Below, piece after piece: positions 1 through 12,200 of a stretch of 64,000 nucleotides of DNA. The stretch is taken from NCBI GenBank assembly GCA_950097015.1, contig CATNEN010000038.1, forward strand, positions 9,806,001 to 9,870,000, read 5' to 3'. Under the pieces are notes generated by a model. The model was not told the DNA's origin and did not search any database. It saw nothing but the letters and a program-made list of their open reading frames with translations. Both the position numbers and the translations under genes were made by a program. Source of the DNA: Macrostomum hystrix. Taxonomy: Eukaryota > Platyhelminthes > Macrostomidae. The first letter of the stretch is position 1; each line of letters opens with the position of its first letter.

Positions 1-484
1 GGTTTTCAAGTTCTCAACTACTAGGGGGATAGGGAAGAGAGGAGATGTGAAAGTGTGTAACCGGGCATGGGGCATCGGCCCGTTCGCTCGATGTGGTTGT
101 CGCTCCACTCAGATGCCACCCCTGTCCTCGCAGTCCCCTATTTAAGCCTGGGCCTCATCACTAGGCGGATTTTGTGGGAGTTGAGGGGAGGTGGGCGGCA
201 GTTTAGCCGGTTGATTTCCACAACATCGGGAGTCGAAAGATTGGGAGGAGAAGCCCTTCGGTTTGAGTCTCGCCTTGAGGCAAGCGAAACACGCCTTGGA
301 TCAGTGGGGACGTGGCGGCGAATTTCGAATTCAGGAGAAACTCTCGACTAGAGGAGAGAGCAGAATAGTGAGCGGACATTGCGAAGCAATTAGAAATTGC
401 TTGCGGGAAAGATTCAACCACCGTTTAGTCTGCTCCGACTCAGGGCAGGCAGAAAAATGGAGGAGAATTTAGAAAAGATCAATG

Positions 485-640
485 ACTAGAACAGACACGG
501 GAGACATGGGAGAAACAGGACACAGCGGAGACAGGGGAAATGAGGACACAGGGGTGGCAGGAAACACAGGGGAGACGCAGGAGACGGGTAGACAGGGAAA
601 AAAGAGGACACATTGGAGACAGGGGAGACAATAATAAGTA
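485..640 (+). repeat. Purine-rich degenerate repeat
   Basis: Irregular GGAGACAGG-like motifs on a strand almost free of pyrimidine runs; similar motifs recur at 1010-1095. Confidence 0.5.
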
Positions 641-664
641 TAAGTAGGGGATGTAATAAGAATA

Positions 665-1013
665 AATTTATTATTACAATAATAATAATTATTATTATTG
701 CAGGAGGGCTGTGGGCAATGGCACATCATTTGGTGACACTAGACCCGCAGCCAGCGACGAGGCAATTCTTGCCATTTCGCTGACTCCTGAGCACACACGG
801 ACACTGATGCCGAGCGCGGGCACACGCTCAAACAAGTGTGTACATCTGCCCTCACTTTCTCATCGTCAGGCAGTGTACACTCTCACTGTGCCTTGGAGGT
901 TGGCACTCAATGGCGTAAATTGCACGACAAGCCCCCAAGCCTTCTCTCCCCGGCTGCTCCCCAAATGAATGTGGCCTCTCCGCGGAATCGAGCTCAGGGA
1001 CCTTGGTGCGAGA
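665..1013 (-). mobile_element. SINE-B copy
   Basis: Minus-strand copy: head region ending in the B-box-like GAGCTCGATTCCGCGG, body with GGGGGCTTGTCGTGCAATTT, GTGTACACTGCCTGACGATG and AGTCAGCGAAATGG, and a tail of ATT/AAT repeats at 660-700. Confidence 0.75.
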
Positions 1014-1357
1014 GGACACATGGGAGACAGGGGAGACACTACCCGGGTATAAGTCAGTGAATACAGGGGTAGACGAGACATAGGAAGACAGGTGAGATTT
1101 TTCTAACCAGTGGGCAATTTTCGCAGAGCTTTCAGTTTGCTAAGCATAATGATTCAGAACTGCATGCTGAGCAGACTTTGAAAACTAATGGGTAATAAAA
1201 ATTTGATCAAGGACATTGTGAAAGAGCCCCCAGGCAGTGAAGGCCTTCACAATGTCACGGAAGTGTAGTTCTAGACGCAGTGGCAGTTGAATGGAGGTAG
1301 TGGATGCTAGCTGTTCTCGATGAAGCAGCTGCCGGAAGCTGCTGGGTGGTCGCCCAC

Positions 1358-1359
<2 letters not shown>

Positions 1360-1394
<35 letters not shown>

Positions 1395-1396
1395 AA
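1360..1396 (+). repeat. 8-bp microsatellite GAGCACTG
   Basis: Between four and five copies in a row next to a SINE-B copy. Confidence 0.8.
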
Positions 1397-1435
1397 GCCT
1401 GCTCAGCTTGGGATTTTAGCTTCTTGGAAATTGCA

Positions 1436-1680
1436 TCGCACCAAGGTCCCTGAGCTCGATTCCGCCGCGACGCCCACATTAATTTGGGTTTGGGTTCCGC
1501 GGAGAGAAGGCTTCGATGGCTTGTCGTGCAATTTAAGCCGCTGAGGGCCAAGTCAGGGCAGATGGGACACCTAGCTGTGTGAGCGTGGGCCTGCGTACGG
1601 TATCTGTGTGCGTGTGTGCTCAGAAGTCATCGGAACGGGTAGAATTACCTCCTCGCTGTGGCTGCGGGTCGACTGTCCTA
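1436..1680 (+). mobile_element. SINE-B copy with internal deletion
   Basis: Head (CCCTGAGCTCGATTCCGCCG) and body (GCTTGTCGTGCAATTTAAGC). The stretch around the TGTACACTGCCTGACGATG box is missing. A SINE-A copy in the opposite orientation follows at 1690. Confidence 0.7.
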
Positions 1681-1689
1681 AATCCATAT

Positions 1690-1965
1690 ATACTATTCAT
1701 ATTTTATTAATTATACCTGCCCCAATTGGGCCAGGTGCGCAGCCGACAGCATCTGAAGGCTGCGTACGGCTGTTCAGTCCATGGACTGGGGGGACGCCAC
1801 ACCCACCCTCAATCACCCCAGCTAATGCTGGTAACCATTTACCAGCTGGGTGAATTGAATCGAATCATCTTGCTAAAAGATTGTTCCAGTGCAGTCGGGA
1901 ATCGAACCCCCTACCTTTTAGTCGTTAAGTCCGACGCTCTAACCACCAGGTTACAGCCCCACCTG
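1690..1965 (-). mobile_element. SINE-A copy (tRNA-derived)
   Basis: Read on the minus strand: a tRNA-like head with an A-box-like segment (TGGTGGTTAGAGC) and B box (GGTTCGATTCC), then a body containing CCAGTCCATGGACTGAACAG and a tail ending in ATAATTAATAAAA. This and the copy at 32776 are the most complete of the family here. Confidence 0.8.
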
Positions 1966-2364
1966 CAAATACTAATAATATTATTATTGTGCTAATGGCG
2001 GTCGATAATTCTAGTCAGACCTGCCTTCTCCAGCCGCTGAATCAATGCCGAATCGATGGGGCGCAGCGTGGTCTGAGTCGAAAAAAGTGCCGATTTTTTG
2101 TTTTACTTCTCCATCCCATCATATCCAGCCCGCCGGCCTGTCCGCCCACTGCTCACCCTGAGCAGGCCAGCTTTGCATAATTCAATCTGAATTAATCTGG
2201 GATCCACACCGATGGCCCGGAATTTATGCCGCTGAATGAGGCCTACTGTGCCAGCTCTGGGAGAAATATTTCAGACTGGCAAGGTGCTCATCCGTTATGG
2301 ACTTTGAGCACTCACTGTGCTCACTGTACTTAACTGTTTTCAAGTGTGCTCAATGTTGTTTTCA

Positions 2365-2580
2365 ACTTGAAATACGGGGGTTCGATTCCTGACTGCACTG
2401 GAACAATCTTTTAGCAAGATGTTTCAATTCACCCAGCTGTTAAATGGGTACCAGCATTAGATTGGATAATTTATGGTGGGTTTCTTAATCCCCCCAGTCC
2501 ATGGACTGAACAGCCGTACGCAGTCTCAGAAGCGCGGCGCATTAGCTGCGGCTGTGCTGTAGGCTTTAACTCTTGTCTGA
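2365..2580 (+). mobile_element. SINE-A copy, 5' truncated
   Basis: Starts at the B box (GGTTCGATTCC) and continues through the shared body (TTTTAGCAAGATG, CCAGTCCATGGACTGAACAG). Confidence 0.75.
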
Positions 2581-2613
2581 TTGTGTCAGACAATTATTAA
2601 TATTATAATCACC

Positions 2614-2812
2614 CCAACTGTACTCATAGTGCTCACTGTACTCATAGTGCTCACTGTACTCATAGTGCTCACTGTACTCATAGTGCTCACTGTACTCATA
2701 GTGCTCACTGTACTCAACTGTGCACAATTTTGCTCAACTGTTCTCAAGTTTTCTCAACTGTACTCAATTGTGCTCAAATGTGCTCAAGTTTGTTCAATTG
2801 TGCTCACTGACT
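2614..2812 (+). repeat. 18-bp minisatellite grading into degenerate copies
   Basis: Unit CTCATAGTGCTCACTGTA in about five clean copies (2614-2712), then variants around TGCTCAACTGT to 2812. Confidence 0.8.
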
Positions 2813-3734
2813 GGCGGAAAGTCAGACACTTGACTGACACGTAGTCTCATTCTAGGTAGCTAGCTAGCTCGTTGGATTATTGTTAACAATATTAATACTA
2901 TATTATAATCCACCTATCTATCCATCAATTTTCATTATCATGAATGCTTATATTCATCTAGGCCAGCCAGCCAAACGCATGCCACTAGTACGGGTCAAGC
3001 TTGAGCCCGGCCTTGTCGGATTGTTGCCGACGAAGAGGCTGACAGGAAATGAGTTTCCGGCATCGCTAGCGGCAAAAGCCCGAGGCCAGATGCTCGCAGG
3101 TTAATAAATGAGCTCGCTAGCACAGCTCGTGTATCCAAGAGAAGTACTTTTAGTTGAATAACAGTCCAGTGGGCGGCTGTGGCGGCTACTTCTGCCTGAC
3201 CATGGGCACAATCAAATAATAAGTCAGCCAGGCGTTCCTTTGGTTGTGTTGCCGGCTGCCGAACACATTCAGTTCCCAGCGCCCACCGCCCGGCGACCAG
3301 AAACTATCCAAACTTTTCTTCATCCTTTCTCCTCCTCTACCGGGCAAGTTGCAAGCTGGCAGCACTTCAGCCTGTCATCGATTAAACGCAAGCTCAACCC
3401 AGCCTTCCACTCTCCCCGCTCTCTCTCACTCACTTGAGTTCAAGTCTCAAATCTCAACACTAGAGTTTTCCGAGTCAGCTGGCGGCCTCTCCCAGCGTCC
3501 CAGTAGTTGGAGCCGCAGCGAGCACGGAAATTTGAGCTGGGCCGGGCTCCGATAGCAGGGAATGAAGGGCTGGCTTGCTAGCCTTGCCAGGTGTGCTTTG
3601 CAGGTGAGCCTTACAGGACTCGGGATGAAAAAAACACAAATTTTACGGAAGATAATAAAAGGCAAGTAGGCAGATAATATATTATATGAGATTGATAGAC
3701 AAAAGTACAAGTGGGGCAGAGCAGTCTATTGAGA

Positions 3735-3965
3735 AGAAGAGAGCTATGGGTAGGTAGATAGACAGGTAGTTTGGCAGGTAAACAGTAGGGTAGATAGGAA
3801 AGTGGATAGGCAGGTAGATAGGTAGGTAGATAGGCTGGTAGATATTCAGGTAGATAGGCAGGTAGATAGGCTGGTAGATAGGAAGGTAGATAAGCAGGTA
3901 GATAAGCAGGAAGATAAGCAGGTAGATAAGCAGGTAGATAAGCAGGAAGATAAGCAGGAAGAAGG
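3735..3965 (+). repeat. Short GTAGATA/AGCAG repeat
   Basis: Variants of GTAGATAGGCAG and GATAAGCAGGTA, period 12 with slippage, about 110 bases upstream (plus coordinates) of the ERG exon 3 edge. Confidence 0.7.
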
Positions 3966-4041
3966 GAGGAAACTAGTAGGCAGGTGGATATTGAGATCGC
4001 TATGAAGTTGAATAGGCAAGTAGATCAGTGAGTGAATCTAC

Positions 4042-5258
4042 CTCTTCGGTCTCCCCGAGTCATGGCGGCGAACAGCGAGCTGAGGCCCTCCTGTTGGAAG
4101 GTCAGGATGTAGAACATCACATCGGCGGCCTCATTGCGCACGGGGGCAATCATTGTGTTGGACACAAACCGAGTACCTGGGTTAAAAGTAGAAAAACTGT
4201 TTACTTAATTGATCATAGTGGTTGAAGGTGTTTAGTAGGAGATGGTTCGGCCACTCACCGTCCTTCTTGTAGAAGGTGATGCGGACCTGTTTCTCGTCGC
4301 GGCTGTGCAGGGCTTCGCGTAGCTCGGCAATGGAGGCCACGCTGGTGAGGGGGCCGTGCAAGAACTCCATGCAGGCTGAGCGCTGCATGATGTCAGCCCG
4401 GCTGTAGCCGACTAACTCGCAGAATTCGTCGTTGCAGAAGATGACCGGCCGACGCTCCAGGCCAGCGTTAGCGATGCAGAATTTTCGGCCTTCGGAGTAG
4501 GTTTTTTGTTTAAATACTTCAATTTGGCTTTTTTGTTTAAATAATGTCTTTCGAAACAATTCGAACAGCTCGAAAGCGTTTATAGCACGTTTATACCATA
4601 AGCATTAGGTAGCATTCGGCAATTGATAAATCAATTATTAAAAGCCTTTTATTTACAGAATACTTTACTTGAAAATGGATTTAAGTGTTCGATTATTTAA
4701 CATCAAATATCCCCTTTTTATGTTTGAAATAAATATTAAACAGGGTAAAAGTAAAAACTCCTTAACTTTTCTTTAATAAAAAATTTTACTTTCTTAAATA
4801 AAATACTACAATAAAATTCTTAATTAAATACTGTCCTTTTTTAATAATTTAATAATTAGGTTTATTTCAATAAATGTATATTTCATTTCATTTAACCTAT
4901 TATTAATAAAAATGATAATCTAGACAACAAAGAAAATATAGATGCATATTTGGAATCCTAAATCGCTAAAAAATAAAAAACTCTTGATTGTTTCATCAGA
5001 AACAAATAATAGTAGAAAAGCTGTTTCAAAATTTTCCTAATTTTTTTCTAGTATAGCAATCTAAACCTGATTCATAACTTTTAAAGAAAGCTATGAAATA
5101 AATTTCAAGAACATTTCTGGGAAAAATGTGCTACAATTTTAGTCAATTATTAGAATGAACCCGTGTGGCTAGAAGTACTTACTTTGTCCATCGAACTTGC
5201 GAATTAGCGTGTCAAGAAATGTATTCTGAGGCGCAGAGTTTCCACGTCTCACGGGCAT
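4042..5258 (-). CDS. KCNH (erg-like): ERG-type (KCNH) voltage-gated potassium channel, N-terminal exons (partial)
   Basis: This is the 5' part of an ether-a-go-go-related potassium channel. Exon 1 (5183-5258) starts at ATG 5258 and reads [16 protein letters not shown], the hallmark ERG amino-terminal cap. Exon 2 (4259-4489) encodes most of the PAS domain, with [20 protein letters not shown] and EFLHGPLT as in human KCNH2. Exon 3 (4042-4176) ends the PAS domain ([20 protein letters not shown]) and starts the linker. All three junctions are phase 1 with GT/AG borders, giving about 147 residues. In this family the cap and PAS domain slow channel deactivation by binding the cyclic-nucleotide-homology domain. 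The transmembrane and pore exons must lie left of the window, so the intron beginning at 4041 is over 4 kb and full of repeats. The family call is firm; activity of the gene is inferred. Confidence 0.9.
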
Positions 5259-6216
5259 TATTCGTTGCGTAAACCTTAAATGAGCAAAATTACTCTTTAT
5301 AGGTTTGTCTGTTGATCACAGTTCATCACGAAGATGCGAAACATTAAAAGTTAGCAAAAAGTTCATGCTAGTTCATATTAACAAAAAAGTTTTTCTACTG
5401 ATAAATCACAGAAATGAAAGTATCAAAAACATTTAGTTAACAGTTTTTTTATTCTGTGCTACTTTGCTCTCACTGCTACCAGCTTTAAGCTTGTTAGGAT
5501 GCCTAATCGAGAAAATAAGCCGGAAATTAAACCACATTTAGGTTTTATCGTTACAAACAGCGGACTTACGTCAAAAAACGAAGTACGAGTAGCAAGTTCG
5601 ATACCAATGGATATGCGTTTAGCAAGCTTTTTTGTAGCTCTGTAGTTTTTTTGTAGCTTTGTCATTCTGTAGCTACTTTAATTTGTAAGTTGTCACTGTT
5701 TTATATCAACTCAGTTTCCGCTCAGGTATACTCAACTAATATATAATTTATCGATAACTGTCCAAAAGATTTTATTTTCTTTACAAGAAAATCTTCATAC
5801 CGATTCAAGCAAACCTAGACAATTTAATTGGTAGATTTGAGTTACGCTTATTTAACATTAAAACTAACGAATATTGTACAATATTTAATCCTGTCGAGCA
5901 TACAGACAATTGACCACAGTTTTAAATGCTTGATATCTATGTCTCTTATTTAAACTGGTCAGGATTCCTGAATTTTTGCAAGCTTTTAAAAAATTGAATC
6001 TAATACAAAATATGCACGACACAGCACGCTTGATGGCTGCAGTGTCTATATAGCGAATCCTATAATTGGAGACTTTTCCAATCGGACTGCATATGGTGCA
6101 GAAGTGCATCAATTTTATTTTATTAAAAGATGTTTCCGTTTTCTGTTTGTGCATCGAAAATCGAACCGATTATTGAATAGTATCGATCGTTTATAATTAA
6201 TATAGAAGTAATATTT

Positions 6217-6236
6217 TTTATTAGCTTGTATTTATT
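6217..6236 (-). promoter_or_regulatory. Candidate poly(A) signals of GABA-B-like gene A
   Basis: On the minus strand two AATAAA hexamers lie about 45 and 60 bases after the stop codon at 6279 (plus-strand TTTATT at 6231-6236 and 6217-6222). The spacing suits a short 3' UTR. The region is AT-rich, so chance matches are possible. Confidence 0.5.
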
Positions 6237-6278
6237 ACTTGCTTTATATTTCGTAACTGCTCAGTGTGGGCTCTGGAG

Positions 6279-9200
6279 TCAGTTGCCGGCCATATCAGCC
6301 TCATTTGAGGTATTGGACCCAGCGAAGGCGGTGGATCCCTGTTGCCTGCCATTCTGCCTGGCTGCAGAGGGGCCCCCCACATTTTTCACCGCGCTGGAGG
6401 CGCCACCGCTGGCAGCACCTTCGGCAGCGCTGCCGGCGCCGCCAAGACCGGCGTGAATGTCATCCACCTTGTTCGGGCCGTGCTGAATCAGCAGGAGAAT
6501 CTAAAAGTGAAAATATTAAATTTCAGTGGACTGCTAAATCTACTCGGACGAGTAGCTAGGCAAATCACCTTGCTGCCGAACACCAGGAGTAGAGTGGCCG
6601 TAGAACAGATGAGGATGCAAACGGACACCAGAGCGAACTGCAGCGTGTAGGCTGACACTGGCAGCACGAATGACAGGCAGACGGCCAGGGCGCCCATGAT
6701 CATGGTGTTGTAGACACAGATGCCAATCTGCTTGCTGTCGTTCAGCGCCTGGATGTGCACATGGCGGGTCTCCCAGGCGAAGAAGATGCCAAATATAAGG
6801 AGGATTCCTGGTGCAAAATAACGAGTAATTGGTTGGTTGGTTGGTTGGTTGGTTGGTTGGTTGGTTAGTTGGTTGGTTGGTTGGTTGGTTGGTTGGTTGG
6901 TTGGTTGGTTGGTTGGTTGGTTGGTTGGTTGGTTGGTTGTTTGGTTGGTTGGTTGTTTGGTTGGTTGGTTGGTTGGTTGGTTGGTTGGTTGGTTGGTTGG
7001 TTGGTTGGTTGGTTGGTTGTTTGGTTGGTTGGTTGGTTGGTTGGTTTGTTTGTTTGTTTGGTTGGTTGGTTGGTTGGTTTGTTTGTTTGTTTGGTTTGTT
7101 TTAAAGTTTAAAAGTTTGTTTAATTAGTTGTTTGTTTGATTGTTTTTTGTAATTTTTGATTGTTTGCTTGCTTGTTTTTATTTCGTAGGCTGGCTAATTA
7201 ATGCGATAGCCTACTCAGCATATAAATATTATAATTGTACGATATTTTGTCAAAGACGTCCACGAGATAAGCTACTGACTTTAGTGCCTTAATCCGATGT
7301 GACCGTTATGAAATTGGGAATTCGTAAATTCGCCGAAATCTCAAATCTCAGTAAATCTCAGCTGTGAAGCCTCGATGGTACTAAATAATTCTGTTAAACC
7401 TAGTCCCTGTCAACATTGTCAACAAATGCAGCTGCACAACAATCGGTTCTCACACTCGTGAGACAATGGAAGGAACTGCAATTCCATCGGATTAAGGGCG
7501 TTGTCGGAATTTTCCATCGAGAGCTGTAGGTCAGATCTCAGCTGAAGAATGCTGCACCCGAAAAAGATTAGAGATTAGACGCGAGGTAGCACCTGCCTCC
7601 CCAAAGACCCGCCAGAATATCAATCGAAGTGCTTTGAAAATCCGGAATTAGAGCAAGAATGACAAGTCCCATAGGATCAGGTGCCGCTTAGAATCAACAT
7701 TTAGAGATCAGATAAACAACAGGGAAGTTAGCGCCAACTAGCTCTCCAGTGGCCTAGTGGTTAAAGCTTCGGACTTCTCACTGAAAGGTCGGGAGTTCGA
7801 ATCTCAGCCCAGGTAGACAATTTTTGTCCCCAGTCCACGGACTGAAATGCAGCACTCAGTCTTTACGCAACGCCATCAGCTGTACATCTGGCTAAATCGA
7901 TTTCTTAAAGTTGTGAATTTATTTCGCACCGAAAGCTAAGCCAATCCATTCACCTTTAATGCCAATCAGAATTCCATTCCACACGGACGGCATGCCGGAG
8001 CGGCACACGGCAGCTTGGTACTTGAACAGGATTCCCAGACTTGTGTTTTCCTGGAGTGGATTTGGAAATTGCGAATTCGCTTCGCTTGTCAGCATTTGGT
8101 GAGCAACTCAAGCTCAAACCAGCTATTGTGCTCACAATTGACTCAATGTTGAAGAGAGTCAGCTGAAGCGGATCAATCAGAATCCAGGATGCCAGTACGA
8201 CCAGGTCCACCAGAACCAGAGCTGCCACGACAGACATCAGGTGCCAGTCTTTGATGGCCTACAGGGTCAAGGATGGCATTGTGAACAGTTGGAATGCCAA
8301 GCGCTCCAAAAATGTGCGTGATTGCCATATTCACGCAGAACCCCTCGATTATTGAGGGCTTGATGCTTCTACCCATCGATTATTGAGGGCCTGATGCTTC
8401 TACCCATCGATTATTGAGGGCCTGATGCTTCTACCCATCGATTATTGAGGGCCTGATGCTTCTACCCATCGATTATTGAGGGCCTGACGCTTCTACCCAT
8501 CGACTATTGAGGGCCTGATGCTTCAACCCATCAATTATTGAAGTCAATTCTACCCATCGATGCTTCTGCCCATCGATTGTTGAGGGCCTGATGCTTCTAC
8601 CCATTGATTATTCAGGTCCTGATGTCTCTCCCCGACGAAAAGTAATGAGCAGCCGTGCTCACCAGCCGCTTGAGTCGCTTGTTGGTGAAGATGACGTGCA
8701 CCCGCCAGGTCTTGGCGAACATTGCCCCGAAGGCGCACGAGTAGCCGAGGGCCAAGCAGAAGGTCACGGACCAGCACTGCACGATCTGGTAGCGACCCGG
8801 GAGGCTGTCCAGCGACATCAGGACGCAGCTGGCGTAGCCCAGAGTGCAGCCCAGCGCGATCAGCAGGTTCACGTTCGGCGAGCTCAGCTTGATGAGCTTC
8901 AGGTGGCGGAAGCGAAAGTTGACGCTCACCGAGACGACGGCCAGCACGACGCCCGCGGCTGACAGAACTCGGCAGGCCGTGGCGGCCGAAGGGTCAATGC
9001 TCAGGCGCTGCTCAATCACAACCGTGCCATCGATGGGCGGCTTACCACCTGTCAAATGCGACAATGAGATCTCAAGGTGTAGCACACTCCAAAGTGGCTT
9101 GGCCTTACCAAATGACAAGATTTGCATCGAGTCGACACGTAGAAGAGGCTCTCGAAATGTTCCGTGACACGCCGATGCATAGCGAGTGTGTTCTGTTGTC

Positions 9201-12200
9201 TCACGATGAGTTTTCAGTACAGACGTAGTCCTTACATGTGGCCTTTCATGCTATATAATAATAACATTCGCATTATATGCGATAGTGACAGTTGACACGC
9301 ACACGGAAATTGGTTCGCAGGCACTCTTTCAGGTATGAATATGAGCAATCTCATTGTGACTTCAGGGTTGGCTTGTGAGAAGAGAACTTTTTCTCTTTTG
9401 CGATGCCTCTAAACAGTAGGAAGAACTCGGGGTAAATTACTCGAGCATTACTCGAGTAATTAGGGTATTCTGCATCTCCTAAATTACTCAACCAATCGTC
9501 ATGAAACTGCAGGACATTGGCTAAAATCTTCTGCTCTTTACGATAAAACAACTTCCAGAATCACAAAACATCGGTATCGTCTAGATATTCGACGATTCTC
9601 GTCGGGGGTGTCTGGTGGCAAAAGCAACCATTAATGGGATACTTTTTATGCCGACTCGGATGGCTTTAAAAGTTTTTTCATTGAAAAAATCTGAAAGTTT
9701 AGATTCAAAAGGTGGACTTTCACGAAAATCGGTCATTCAGTTTGGGAGCCATCGTGAAGTGGGCAGCGGGTATTTGAAATGCCCAGGTGGTCTTTCCCCA
9801 TGAGGAAAAAGAGCGGCCTTTCCACTGATAAATTATTGTTTACCAATAGTCACCTAGTCGGCAGATAAGTACGAATTCTTATTGCTCGTGAATCTGACGT
9901 TTGAGCAGAGCTATTATCAACGCACCTGAGAATGCCAGGTCTCGTTTCCAAACAGTTCCCCGCGAGCTCGGATCAAAACTGCCAGTCGGTTCGGCCGCGT
10001 TTCCTGAAAGAAGAAATTTAAACCACGTCAACAGATCAGCGAATGAGCCTGATTCGTGGAAGATTTTCGACACGCACCTCGAATCTGGTAGATGATCACC
10101 TGGCCGACACGATCACCGTTCGAATCTAACTTCACGGGACCCTGCGGAGAAGTTGCAGCAAAAACAAGAATTTGTTTGTTTGCTGTCTCACACGCGGCAG
10201 GTTTCGTGTTCTTGCACGCTTCATTGAGCAGCCACGTCCTCTGACAGATTAAGAAAAATCCTCGTTTGCGTGACAAACTTTGCTTCTTTGCTTTGTGCAG
10301 CCTTAGTGTCGCTGCTGCTTTCAGAAAAGTCTGTCCCTTAAAAGTTTTGTCTGCCTTTTTGTCAGCTTTTAAAATTCGTCGCAAAAACAGACGCATAACA
10401 GTATCGTTTTTTTCGGAAAGGTCGAAATTGCAAAATAGGAAGGCTCAAAAAGAACTGAAGGTCTGAAGGGAAGGCCCCGCGGTATTCCTTCACGACCAGC
10501 GGGATGGTCTGATGCCGCCTACCTTAATTTCTCGTAAATTTGTTTTTGCACACGGCCGCAAATAGACCTGACAATGTGGCTACAAAGTAAGGTTAACTGG
10601 GTTCAGTTTATCAAAAGTTGCCTGCACTTATACAGCTTCACCCTCGCAGCAACTCGACTGTATCAAGCTTACTCAGTCGCCGGTAATGACTTCCCTTGAT
10701 TAGGTCTTTCGTTTTGGTTTGAGTAGCTTGTGTTCGAAAACGCTAAGCTGAAGTTAAATAAAAACATAATATGGCTAATTACGTTAATTTCTAGCATCAT
10801 CCATCATCTCCAGGGTCATTCGACCCATTTGTTTCATTAACTAATTGGCCACATCTTATTCTGACACGGGAAGAGATTCCGTTTTGAGCTAACCTAATTT
10901 AATACTCACTCGCAGCTGCCACTCTTCTGAACTAGCAAAAAGGGAGTTGCAATTACCATAGACTATTTTAGTTCAGCCTGCACAACTGAGCTAGTGTCTC
11001 ACTTTGATACGCTTATACCTAGAAAGGGTTTTACCATAGACTATTTTAGTTCAGCCTGCACAACTGAGCTAGTGTCTCACTTTGATACGCTTATACCTAG
11101 AAAGGGTTTTACCATAGACTATTTTAGTTCAGCCTGCACAACTGAGCTAGTGTCTCACTTGGATACGCTTATACCTAGAAAGGGTTTTACCATAGACTAT
11201 TTTAGTTCAGCCTGCACAACTGAGCTAGTGTCTCACTTTGATACGCTTATACCTAGAAAGGGTTTTACCATAGACTATTTTAGTTCAGCCTGCACAACTG
11301 AGCTAGTGTCTCACTTTGATACGCTTATTTAGAAAGGGTTTAACCATAGACAATTACACGCGTAGTTTTTTTGCCGCAGATAATAAAATATCCGTCTTAT
11401 CGCTGCGGACATCTACCACTTACTCCAGTTGCCAACCGGTTGCCATGCCCCTCACCTCAAAGCCTTGAAAATCCTGCCTACGAATATTCGCTAGCAGGCG
11501 CGTCCTGAACTCGCTACTGCCGTTCTCCGCAGCCTGGCGGCCCTGAGTGGCGACGGTGGCATTTATGGCTAGCGCCGCGGTCAGCAGGGTGTCGAAAGTC
11601 CTGGCCAAAGTTGCGTTGGTCACTGACCGGTTCGGATTGGCCGAGCTAAAGGCATTGGCCAAGTCAGACATGGCCTGCGAGGGTGAAGGCAGTTGTCAAG
11701 GTAAACAACTCGTTTTCAATGTAAAAAACGGGGTTTCAATGTAAACAACCGGTTGTCAATGAAAAATCGGGTTGTCAAGGTAAACAACTGGTTGTCAAGG
11801 TACAGAACGGCTGGCCAAGGTAAACTATGGGTTTTAGTCGTAAGCCACAACGGGTTGTCTAACATGTGGAAAGTGTATGAATGAGGTTGAATTGCAAGCA
11901 TGAATGAGATGGCTCACCAGACCCGTGGGGCTCGGAGGCGCTTTGTACCCCGGGTCAGAGAATGCGGCATTGAAGATGACGGCATTCTGGGTGGCGTCGA
12001 TCTGCACTTGCAGGGGGCAGCCTGGGACACTGCGACTCGCCGGTAGATCGTGCCAGCCGTTAAAGATCCACTGGTATTTCGGACCAAAGAGGCCAAATTC
12101 GTGAATCTGTTTGTTTGACGGATGAGCGATTTGACCGAGTCAGATGAGCGAGTCAGAGAGAACGAATTTCTTAGTCAAATCTTGCTGCTAGAAATAGGAC

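Noticed and set aside
6829-7127. Hydrophobic Gly-Trp-Leu-Val membrane-like protein
   Set aside because: Translation of the GGTT microsatellite inside an intron.
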